DNA from: an uncultured Burkholderiaceae bacterium
GTDB lineage: Bacteria > Pseudomonadota > Gammaproteobacteria > Burkholderiales > Burkholderiaceae
Length of the DNA stretch: 21,112 nt
Direction of reading: 5' to 3'
Assembly (NCBI GenBank): GCA_937871985.1
Contig: CALMPB010000350.1
Location: 1 to 21,112 of the forward strand
Below, piece after piece: positions 13,923 to 20,878 of the stretch. The position numbers were made by a program, and so were the translations under genes. Within the stretch, counting starts at the first letter, position 1, and every line of letters starts with the position of its first letter. The notes beneath the pieces were generated by a model. It was not told the DNA's origin, did no database searches, and saw only the letters and a program-made list of their open reading frames with translations.

Positions 13923-13949
13923 GGATTCCTTGCGCCAGGCAGGGAATCC
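13923..13949 (+). other. Strong intercistronic hairpin, MFS-FAH gap
   Basis: Arms GGATTCC (13923-13929) and GGAATCC (13943-13949) are perfectly complementary. In RNA the stem continues through a U-G wobble and TGC/GCA pairs to a five-base loop, giving about 11 base pairs. It ends 24 bases before the FAH gene start and is followed by ACCTCACCCG rather than a T-tract. It may be an RNA stability/processing element or a regulator-binding dyad. Confidence 0.5.
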
Positions 13950-13973
13950 ACCTCACCCGCTCAAGGATCTTGC

Positions 13974-14849
13974 ATGAAAATCTGCCGCTTCAACGATAAC
14001 CGACTGGGCGTGGTCGAAGGCGACGCTGTCGCCGACGTCACCCCCGCGCTTGCCGTCATCCCCCAGTACGGCTACCCGCTGCCCAATTTCGATCCCTTGA
14101 TCGCCAACCTGGAACCACTGCAAGAACGCATCCTGGAAATCCAGACACAGGCTCCCCGCCTTTCCTTGGCGCAAGCCACCCTGCTCAGCCCCGTCGCCAA
14201 TCCCGGCAAGATCATCGCCGCCCCTGTGAACTACCAGAAACACCTGGAAGAAGTGCTGAACGACAAAGACCTGCACCACGACGTGCGCATCAACCACATC
14301 CAGAAAGCCGGCTTGTTCCTGAAAGCGCCGAGTTCGCTCGTCGGCGCCGGCCAAGGGGTGGCGTTGCGCAAGCTGGATCGCCGGAACGACCACGAAGTGG
14401 AGCTGGCCGTCGTCATCGGCAAAACCGCCGACAACGTAAGCCGCGGCGAGGCCCTGGACTACGTGGCCGGCTATTGCATCGGCCTGGACATCACCATTCG
14501 CGGCCCCGAAGAACGCAGCTTCCGGAAATCGCCGGACAGCTATACGGTGCTCGGCCCCTGGCTGACCACCCGGGACGACATCGCGGATCCCGGCCGCCTG
14601 GATCTTGAAATATCGGTGGGCGGGGAAATCCGCCAGAAATCCAATACGTCGGATCTGATCATGGGTGTGGAGGATCTGATCGAATTCGCCTCGTCGTTCT
14701 ACACGCTGCACCCCGGCGACGTCATCATCACCGGCACCCCCGCCGGAGTCGGCCCCGTCCGGCCGGGCGACGTCATGCACGCGCGCATTCAGGGCCTGGG
14801 GGCGATGGATTGCGAATGCTACACTTTCCGCGAACGCCCCGGCGCCTGA
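13974..14849 (+). CDS. Fumarylacetoacetate hydrolase (FAH) family protein, copy 1
   Basis: The 291-residue enzyme has a FAH fold covering about residues 70-280. Metal ligands are Glu141 and Glu143 (DHEVELAVVIGK) and Asp172 (GYCIGLDITIR). IITGTPAGVG near residue 250 and KIIAAPVNYQKH at 79-90 (His90 as the general base position) complete the family pattern. FAH-family hydrolases cleave C-C bonds of acylpyruvates, giving pyruvate plus an acid; the family also includes decarboxylases and isomerases. It is translated right after the AAHS transporter, behind a strong hairpin. Plausible substrates are maleylpyruvate, fumarylpyruvate or a ring-cleavage product of the Rieske-cupin module. A second family member is encoded at 18164; the two differ clearly in sequence, so they are not recent duplicates. 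Confidence 0.9.
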   Translation: MKICRFNDNRLGVVEGDAVADVTPALAVIPQYGYPLPNFDPLIANLEPLQERILEIQTQAPRLSLAQATLLSPVANPGKIIAAPVNYQKHLEEVLNDKDLHHDVRINHIQKAGLFLKAPSSLVGAGQGVALRKLDRRNDHEVELAVVIGKTADNVSRGEALDYVAGYCIGLDITIRGPEERSFRKSPDSYTVLGPWLTTRDDIADPGRLDLEISVGGEIRQKSNTSDLIMGVEDLIEFASSFYTLHPGDVIITGTPAGVGPVRPGDVMHARIQGLGAMDCECYTFRERPGA

Positions 14850-14905
14850 ACCGCTCCTCGACCGCGCCCGAGCTTTTACGGCAATCAGCCAATCACCGAG
14901 CTTCC

Positions 14906-15751
14906 ATGTCCATGCCGAATTCTTCCGTAATCGTTGACACAGCCCACAAAGTATCGACCATCGGGCTCGTCCCCGCGGTGGAGCGGGCCACCGCGATACT
15001 GAATTACCTGCAGGCCAATACCGATACGTCGGCGTGCACGGTGACGGGAATCGCCAAAGCCCTCAGCCTGCACAAAAGCAGTTGCAGCAACATCTTGCGC
15101 ACCCTGGAATCCGCAACGCTCGTCGAATACGACCCCGATTCCAAATCGTATATGCTGGGCGCGGCGCTGATCGGGCTCGGCGCCACGGCGACCCGGCGGC
15201 GCGACATCCTGCAAATGGGTCAGCGTCCCATCGAGAACCTGGTGCGGCAAACGGGGCTGAGCTGCGTCACGTTCGCCCAGCTGCCCGACAAAAGCTTTCT
15301 TATCATCGCCCAGGCCGACAGCACCAAGGACGTCAAGGTCACCATCAACACCGGACAGTATTTTGCGCCCGGCACGCCGGCGCTGGCCCGGATCGCCATG
15401 GCCGGCATGACGGCGGACGAAGTCGACGCCTACATCACCAAATACTGCCAGCCCCAGTTCACGGCCGTCACCAAAACCGAGCGCGCGGCCATCTACCGCG
15501 AAATCGAAGCAATACGAACGCTTGGGTATGCCGTCAGCCAGGGCGAATACTACGCCGGCAACACGGCCATCGTCGCGCCCATCTTCACCGCCCAAGACGA
15601 CGTCTGCCGCGGCATCGCCCTAATCGGATTTACCAGCCAGTTGAACAAGGACGATCTGCCCGCGCTGGGCGAAAAAGTAAGAAACACCGCTCAAACCATT
15701 ACCCAGGCCGTCGGCGGACACTATAAATTCCCGATTCAGGCCGTCGAATGA
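14906..15751 (+). CDS. IclR family transcriptional regulator
   Basis: The 281-residue regulator begins with a winged helix-turn-helix: VPAVERATAILNYLQAN at 22-38, then TVTGIAKALSLHKSSCSNIL at 45-64, followed by RTLESATLVEYDPDSKSYML and a C-terminal GAF-like effector domain (about 100-275) with TRRRDILQMGQRPIENLVRQ. IclR proteins control aromatic and acid catabolic operons as repressors or activators. I place the start at 14906 (or 14912), because the frame's earlier ATG at 14810 would overlap the FAH gene and adds a sequence unlike IclR proteins. It is the last gene of the run from 10579, 56 bases after the FAH gene, so it is probably co-transcribed and is the leading candidate to bind the repeats at 10361-10547. 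Confidence 0.9.
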   Translation: MSMPNSSVIVDTAHKVSTIGLVPAVERATAILNYLQANTDTSACTVTGIAKALSLHKSSCSNILRTLESATLVEYDPDSKSYMLGAALIGLGATATRRRDILQMGQRPIENLVRQTGLSCVTFAQLPDKSFLIIAQADSTKDVKVTINTGQYFAPGTPALARIAMAGMTADEVDAYITKYCQPQFTAVTKTERAAIYREIEAIRTLGYAVSQGEYYAGNTAIVAPIFTAQDDVCRGIALIGFTSQLNKDDLPALGEKVRNTAQTITQAVGGHYKFPIQAVE

Positions 15752-15794
15752 CAAGCCGCCCACGTCCGGCCCTTGCGCGGCGAATGCATGGCCG

Positions 15795-16724
15795 TCAGGC
15801 CGTGCCGTCCTTGACCGCCCGGCGCACGCACTCCAGCGCCTGCTCGACCGCCTTGGGATAAAGCTCGTCGTTGCGCCAGTACATGGACACCGACCCGAAG
15901 CCGTCCAGCGATATCGGCAAGATGCGCAATATTTTCATGTCGACCAGCATGACCGTTGCGCGGTGCGAGGCCGTGCCGATGGCGTCGCTGTTGTTGAGCA
16001 AGGTGATGTTGGCGATGACCGAATTGGACTCGATGTAATGGGGCGGCAAGTTGCGGCCGGCCGCCGTCAGGGCGGCTTCCAGGGCGTTGCGGATCGGTGT
16101 GCGACGCGGCCAGACGATCCAGCGGTAGGCCAGCACGTCGTCCCAGCCGATTTCCTCGCGGTCGAACAGGGGGTGGCCCGGCCTGGCCACCAGATCGACG
16201 GGCTCCACGTACAGGACTTCAGTGCTGATGCTGGAATCATCGAACAAATCGTTGACGCTGCGGCCAATGACGATATCCAAGTCGCCCTGCGACAGCAGCG
16301 ACAGCAGCCTGTCCATGGTTCCTTCCAGCAAATCGATGCGCAGATCGGGCATGCGTTCGGCAATGGCCAGGACGGCCCGGGGCGCGGCCTCGGAAGCCGC
16401 CGCCCCCGATGCGCCGATGGCCACCCTCCCGCCGCCGCCTTCGCGCAGCACGCCCATGTCGGCCACGGCGCGATCCAGTTGGGCATTGATGCGGCGGGCA
16501 TGCCCGATAAGCGCTTCGCCGTGCGACGTGGGAGTCAGGCCGCGCGCGTGCCGCTCGAACAAGGTCAGGCCAATGTCGCTTTCAAGCTCTTTCAGCCATT
16601 TGGACAAACCGGGCTGGGTGGTATTGAGCAATGCAGCCGAATGGCTGAGGTTTCGAGTCTGCGCCAGGCTGAGCAGAAACTTGAGATTGCGCAGCCGGAT
16701 GCGGTCGGTCCAGTCAGTTGCCAT
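15795..16724 (-). CDS. LysR family transcriptional regulator (gentisate operon-linked)
   Basis: The 309-residue LysR-type regulator has its helix-turn-helix within residues 9-68: RIRLRNLKFLLSLAQTRNLS, then HSAALLNTTQPGLSKWLKEL and ESDIGLTLFERHARGLTPTS. The N-terminus resembles the GbpR/CbbR-like and 'RNLKFL' subgroup often next to aromatic catabolic genes. The effector domain covers about 95-300. It is divergent from the gentisate 1,2-dioxygenase gene over 144 bases and probably activates that operon with gentisate or a nitrile/hydroxybenzoate precursor as effector (inference). It converges with the IclR gene, leaving 43 bases between the two stops, with no clear terminator. Confidence 0.91.
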   Translation of the reverse strand: MATDWTDRIRLRNLKFLLSLAQTRNLSHSAALLNTTQPGLSKWLKELESDIGLTLFERHARGLTPTSHGEALIGHARRINAQLDRAVADMGVLREGGGGRVAIGASGAAASEAAPRAVLAIAERMPDLRIDLLEGTMDRLLSLLSQGDLDIVIGRSVNDLFDDSSISTEVLYVEPVDLVARPGHPLFDREEIGWDDVLAYRWIVWPRRTPIRNALEAALTAAGRNLPPHYIESNSVIANITLLNNSDAIGTASHRATVMLVDMKILRILPISLDGFGSVSMYWRNDELYPKAVEQALECVRRAVKDGTA

Positions 16725-16868
16725 GCTGTCAGTCGAGAGTAAATGGAGAACCGCCCTAGCTTACGCCAGTCGCGGCATTTTCTCAGCGCCCATCTTGCCA
16801 TATCCGGCAGAAATGGCTACATTATCGAAAATGACGGACATTTTATAAAATCTTTTTCCGAGACAGCC
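16725..16868 (+). promoter_or_regulatory. Control region of the gentisate dioxygenase operon
   Basis: The AT-rich part near the dioxygenase start contains the perfect 12-base palindrome ATTTTATAAAAT (16840-16851), which includes a good -10-like TATAAA (16844-16849). There is no good -35 box at the right distance, which suits an activator-dependent promoter. Upstream, GCCAT and ATGGC half-sites flank eleven bases near 16798-16818, a possible LysR site. CATT and AATG flank six bases at 16820-16833. Confidence 0.45.
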
Positions 16869-17993
16869 ATGACTACTGCTACCCGCGCCAATCATCGTGA
16901 AGACGTCGCCGGACGCGCCAACGTCGAAGACACCCCAGAACTGCTCGCCTACTACAACGAACTCGAAAAACACCAGGCCGGAGCCCTCTGGACCGTTGCT
17001 AACAAGATCGAGCCCTGGCAGCCCAAATCCAGTTCCGTGCCGGTGCTATGGCGCTATAGGGATCTACGCGAGCATGTGCTGCGCTCGGCCGACCTGGTTT
17101 CGCCCGAAAAAGCCGGGCGCCGCGTGGTCTATCTTAACAACCCTGGCCGCCAGGATGTCGCGGCCGCCGTGGGCTGGCTATATTCGGGCCTGCAAACCAT
17201 GCGCCCCGGCGAGCTGGCCACCGGACACAAGCACTCGGCCAGCGCGCTGCGCTTCATCATGGAAGGCAGCGGCGCCTACACCATCGTCGACGGCCACAAA
17301 ATGACGCTCGGCGCCAATGATTTCGTGCTTACGCCCAACGGCACCTGGCACGAGCACGGCGTCAGCGAGGACGGCACCCAATGCATCTGGCAGGACGGCC
17401 TGGACATTCCGCTCATGAACGCGCTGGAAGCCAATTTCTTCGTCGTGCACCCCGACCTGCAGCAGGCCGTGACCTTCCCGGTGGAAGACACCACGGCCGC
17501 CTGGTCCGCCGGCACCGGCCTGGTTCCGGCCAACGATACCTGGGCGCACGGCTATTCGCCGCTGTTCAAGTACGAGTGGGAACCTACCTATGAAGCCCTG
17601 GTTCGCTACTCCAAGGTTACCGACGGCTCTCCGTTCGACGGCGTCATGATGAACTACATCAACCCCAAAACGGGCGGCCCCGTCATGCAGACCATGGGCG
17701 CCAGCATGCAGCTGCTGCGCCCAGGCGAACACACCAAGGCCCACCGCCACACCGGCAGCTTCCTGTACCAGGTCGCCAAGGGCAAGGGGTACTCCATTAT
17801 CAATGGCCAGCGCTTCGACTGGCAGGAACACGATATTTTCTGCGTGCCTTCGTGGATGTTCCACGAACACGCCAACGCCAGCCAAAGCGAAGACGCCTGC
17901 CTGTTCTGCTTCAACGACATGCCCGTCATGAATTCCCTGGGCATCTACCGCGAAGAAGCGCTTGCCGAAAACGGCGGCCATCAAAAAGTCTAG
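16869..17993 (+). CDS. Gentisate 1,2-dioxygenase
   Basis: The 374-residue bicupin ring-cleavage dioxygenase (EC 1.13.11.4 family) converts gentisate to maleylpyruvate using Fe(II) and O2. The N-terminal cupin has His120 and His122 in ATGHKHSASALRFIMEG and His161/His163 in NGTWHEHG, the usual iron ligands. The C-terminal cupin has RPGEHTKAHRHTGSFLYQV with His292/His294 and FHEH with His332/His334. Characteristic stretches YLNNPG, GAYTIVDG and LTPNGTWHEHG fit gentisate/salicylate 1,2-dioxygenases. Length is normal. The start at 16869 (MTTATRANH) suits the family; the frame to 16743 would include the promoter. It is the first gene of the operon with FAH copy 2, nitrilase and GntR. A 1-hydroxy-2-naphthoate or salicylate dioxygenase specificity is possible and cannot be excluded from sequence. 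Confidence 0.92.
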   Translation: MTTATRANHREDVAGRANVEDTPELLAYYNELEKHQAGALWTVANKIEPWQPKSSSVPVLWRYRDLREHVLRSADLVSPEKAGRRVVYLNNPGRQDVAAAVGWLYSGLQTMRPGELATGHKHSASALRFIMEGSGAYTIVDGHKMTLGANDFVLTPNGTWHEHGVSEDGTQCIWQDGLDIPLMNALEANFFVVHPDLQQAVTFPVEDTTAAWSAGTGLVPANDTWAHGYSPLFKYEWEPTYEALVRYSKVTDGSPFDGVMMNYINPKTGGPVMQTMGASMQLLRPGEHTKAHRHTGSFLYQVAKGKGYSIINGQRFDWQEHDIFCVPSWMFHEHANASQSEDACLFCFNDMPVMNSLGIYREEALAENGGHQKV

Positions 17994-18163
17994 CCGCAAA
18001 CCTTCGCACCGTCGGCGCGGCCACACCGCCACGCCGGGTGCGCGCTGTTTCGCCGACTTCCGGCCGATCCACGCTACAGCCAGGCCGAAAGCGCACCAAC
18101 AACCTGTATTTCAATCCGGGCGCAGTCCATAGCCCACAAGCATTCAAAACAAAGGAAGAACTC

Positions 18164-19075
18164 ATGCGTTTAGTCACATACCGCGCCAATGTCCTGGAAG
18201 CCGCCCGCCTGGGCGCTCTGGTCGATAACATGGTGGTCGACCTGGAACACCTTGGCGCCCTCAACGGCGTCGACCTGCCCGGCGACATGCTGGACTTCAT
18301 CGACCAAGGCCCAAGCGCCGTCAAGACGGCCACCATGCTGCTGGAGCAGAACCGCGCCAACTGGCCCGTGGGCACGGCGGTTCCCGTGCAAAACGTCAAG
18401 CTTCTGGCACCTATTCCCCGTCCTCGCAAGAATATTTTCGGCATCGGCCTGAACTACGTGGAACACGTCGCAGAATCCAGCCGCTCGCTGGACACCTCGG
18501 CCGACCTGCCCAAGCAGCCCATCATCTTCACCAAGCCGCCCACCACCGTCATCGGCCCGGGCGACGCCGTGCAGCACAATGCCAAGCTCACCCAGCAGCT
18601 CGACTGGGAAGTGGAACTGGCCGCCATCATCGGCACGCAAGCCACGCGCATCGAGGAAAAAGACGCGCTGTCGCACGTATTCGGCTACAGCATCACCGTG
18701 GACATCAGCGCCCGCGATTGCCGCCGCGCCGGCCAATGGGTGTATTCCAAAGGCATGGACACCTACGCCCCCCTGGGGCCGTGCATCGTCACCGCCGACG
18801 AAATCCCCGACCCGCAAACCCTGGATCTATGGCTGACCGTCAACGGCGAAATCAAGCAAAAATCCAACACCAAGTTCATGCTGTTCAATGTGGCGCACCT
18901 CATCACCGACATCAGCGCCGGCATGACGCTGGAGCCCGGCGACATCATCGCCACGGGCACGCCTTCGGGCGTCGGCGCGGGACGCACGCCGCAGGAATGG
19001 CTGTGGCCGGGCGACGTCATCGAAGCCCATATCCAGGGCATCGGCAGCCTGCGCAATCCGGTCGTCGCCATCTAA
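18164..19075 (+). CDS. Fumarylacetoacetate hydrolase (FAH) family protein, copy 2
   Basis: The 303-residue FAH-family hydrolase has FGIGLNYVEHVAESS at 92-106 (His101 as general base), metal ligands Glu149/Glu151 (DWEVELAAIIG) and Asp180 (GYSITVDISARD), KGMDTYAPLGPCI around 196-208 and IATGTPSGVG in the last quarter. This pattern is very close to the fumarylpyruvate/maleylpyruvate hydrolase and 2-hydroxyhepta-diene-dioate isomerase group. An AAGGAAGAA ribosome site precedes the ATG at 18164; the open frame upstream to 17852 overlaps the dioxygenase gene in another frame and is not used. It directly follows the dioxygenase, so maleylpyruvate or fumarylpyruvate is the expected substrate. The gap of 170 bases before it shows no gene. 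Confidence 0.92.
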   Translation: MRLVTYRANVLEAARLGALVDNMVVDLEHLGALNGVDLPGDMLDFIDQGPSAVKTATMLLEQNRANWPVGTAVPVQNVKLLAPIPRPRKNIFGIGLNYVEHVAESSRSLDTSADLPKQPIIFTKPPTTVIGPGDAVQHNAKLTQQLDWEVELAAIIGTQATRIEEKDALSHVFGYSITVDISARDCRRAGQWVYSKGMDTYAPLGPCIVTADEIPDPQTLDLWLTVNGEIKQKSNTKFMLFNVAHLITDISAGMTLEPGDIIATGTPSGVGAGRTPQEWLWPGDVIEAHIQGIGSLRNPVVAI

Positions 19076-19121
19076 CCGCATTGCAGCCACTGCCGAACCC
19101 GTCAATCACGCAAGGATAGCC

Positions 19122-20168
19122 ATGCTCAACCTTCCCAACGTCAAGGTCGCAGCCGTTCAGGCAGCGCCGGTTTTCCTGGATACCCAGGCAACCATCGACA
19201 AAGCCTGCGCGCTTATCGAACAAGCCGCGCAGAACGGCGCGTCGCTCGTCGCCTTTCCCGAGGTCTTCGTCGCCGGCTACCCCTACTGGAACTGGATCAT
19301 GACGCCCGTGGAAGGCAGCCCATGGTTCGACAAGCTGTGCCGCAGCGCCATCGAGATCCCGGGGCCTGAAATCCACCAGGTTGCTCAAGCCGCCAAGCGG
19401 CACGGCGTGCACGTCGTCATCGGCGTGAACGAACGCAACAAGAACGGCATCGGTACGCTGTACAACACGCTGGTCTTCATCGGGCCGGACGGCAAGCTGC
19501 TGGGCCGGCACCGCAAGCTCATCCCCACCTGGGCCGAGAAGCTCACCTGGACCAATGGCGACGGCGCCTCGCTGCGGGTGTACGACACCTCCATCGGCAA
19601 GCTGGGCGGGCTGGCCTGCGGTGAAAACACCAACACGCTGGCACGTTTCAGCCTGCTGGCCCAGGGCGAGCTGCTGCACGTAGCCAGCTATATTTCCCTG
19701 CCGGTGGCGCCCCCCGACTACGACATGGCCGAGGCCATCAAGGTACGCGCCATGGCCCACTCGTTCGAGGGCAAGGTGTACACCGTGGTGTCGTGCTCGA
19801 CCATCTCGGATGAAATCATCGCCGCGTTCACGCCCAGCATTCCCAATGCCGAGCAGCTGCTGCGGCGCAAGAACAGCGCCTTCTCGGGCGTCATCGGCCC
19901 GGACGGGCGCCTGATCGGAGAACCGCTCATCGACCAGGAAGGCATCGTCTACGCGGACGTCGACCTGGGCAAGTGCATTCAGCCGCGCCAAATGCACGAC
20001 ATCGTGGGGCATTACAATCGCTTCGATATTTTCGACCTGCGCGTCAACCGGCGCACTCAGCAGTCGGCGTCGTTCTCGGACCAGTCCGACAATGCATCGC
20101 TGGACTACGATGAGGAATCCGCCACCCGGGCGCAGGCGTTCGACAACCTTGCCAATACCTCAAAATGA
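19122..20168 (+). CDS. Nitrilase / carbon-nitrogen hydrolase
   Basis: The 348-residue branch-1 nitrilase superfamily enzyme shows the full catalytic set: Glu47 in FPEVFVAGYPYWNW, Lys132 in HRKLIPTWAEKLTW (with the second Glu at 139), and Cys166 in GGLACGENTNTLAR. The GYPYW and CGENTN forms are those of true nitrilases (nitrile to carboxylic acid plus ammonia) rather than amidases. Length is normal, with a C-terminal tail from about 310 that is hydrophilic and acidic. An AAGGAT ribosome site precedes the ATG. It follows FAH copy 2 by 46 bases and overlaps the GntR gene start, placing nitrile hydrolysis in the gentisate operon. An aromatic nitrile or cyano compound giving a hydroxybenzoate-type acid is the plausible substrate, by inference only. 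Confidence 0.93.
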   Translation: MLNLPNVKVAAVQAAPVFLDTQATIDKACALIEQAAQNGASLVAFPEVFVAGYPYWNWIMTPVEGSPWFDKLCRSAIEIPGPEIHQVAQAAKRHGVHVVIGVNERNKNGIGTLYNTLVFIGPDGKLLGRHRKLIPTWAEKLTWTNGDGASLRVYDTSIGKLGGLACGENTNTLARFSLLAQGELLHVASYISLPVAPPDYDMAEAIKVRAMAHSFEGKVYTVVSCSTISDEIIAAFTPSIPNAEQLLRRKNSAFSGVIGPDGRLIGEPLIDQEGIVYADVDLGKCIQPRQMHDIVGHYNRFDIFDLRVNRRTQQSASFSDQSDNASLDYDEESATRAQAFDNLANTSK

Positions 20169-20878
20169 TACTTCCCGCCGCCAATGCATCCGCCGCCCCG
20201 GAAAAAGCGCCAACCCTGGCGGAACAAGCCTATCAGGGCCTGAAGCGCGACATCATGTCCGGCGAGCTGGCTCCCGGCCAGGCGTTGCGGCTCGAGTTCC
20301 TGAAGCAGAAGTATCAGCTCAGCTTTTCACCGCTGCGCGAGGCGCTCAACCGACTGCAAAGCGAACGCCTGGTCGATGCTTTCGCGCTCAAGGGCTTTCG
20401 GGTTTCGCCGCTTTCGATCAAGGAGATGCGGGACTCCATCGACACCCGCATCTTTGTGGATTGCGAAGCGCTTAAGCGTTCCATCGAGCGCGCGTCGGAC
20501 GAGTGGGAAACACAGATCGTGGCAGCGCTGCATGCGCTGGATATCGCCACGCAACGCCGCAACGGCGGGCCGGCGGAAGAAGCGCAATACGACATGCTCG
20601 AGCAGCGCCATCTGGCTTTGCACCAGGCGCTGGTGTCGGCATGCGATTCGCGCTGGCTGCTGGATTTCTCGGCACGGCTGTACGTGCAAACCGAACGCTA
20701 TCGGCGCCCGATGCTGGTGAACACGGCAGGCTACGGGGCGCAGCGGGATGTTTCGAACGAGCACGAGCAGATCGTGGCGGCAACGTTAAAACGGGACGTG
20801 GCCGCGGCAACGTCCCTGCTGGCGGCGCATTACGAGAAGACGGCAACCCTGATCGAGAGCTCGCTGACCGAGGCGTGA
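20165..20878 (+). CDS. GntR family transcriptional regulator, FCD subfamily
   Basis: The 237-residue regulator has an N-terminal winged helix of GntR type: LAEQAYQGLKRDIMSGELAP at 18-37, then LKQKYQLSFSPLREALNRLQ at 46-65, with SPLREAL standing for the usual PVREAL. It is followed by an all-helical FCD effector domain (about 85-230) with likely metal/ligand His153 (ALHQAL), His200 (NEHEQI) and His222 (AAHYEK). It begins at the nitrilase stop codon with an ATGA overlap, so it is translationally coupled and part of the gentisate operon. It probably responds to an organic acid of the pathway and may repress the operon. The operator cannot be named from the sequence. Confidence 0.91.
   Translation: MILPAANASAAPEKAPTLAEQAYQGLKRDIMSGELAPGQALRLEFLKQKYQLSFSPLREALNRLQSERLVDAFALKGFRVSPLSIKEMRDSIDTRIFVDCEALKRSIERASDEWETQIVAALHALDIATQRRNGGPAEEAQYDMLEQRHLALHQALVSACDSRWLLDFSARLYVQTERYRRPMLVNTAGYGAQRDVSNEHEQIVAATLKRDVAAATSLLAAHYEKTATLIESSLTEA

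Noticed and set aside
14810..14905. Upstream start for the IclR gene overlapping the FAH gene
   Set aside because: It would add an Arg/Ser-rich leader unlike IclR proteins; ATG 14906 lies in the intergenic gap at the expected distance before the helix-turn-helix.
17852..18163. N-terminal extension of FAH copy 2 into the dioxygenase gene
   Set aside because: The first family-like residues start at 18164, which has a strong AAGGAAGAA ribosome site; the upstream part is an out-of-frame reading of the dioxygenase gene.
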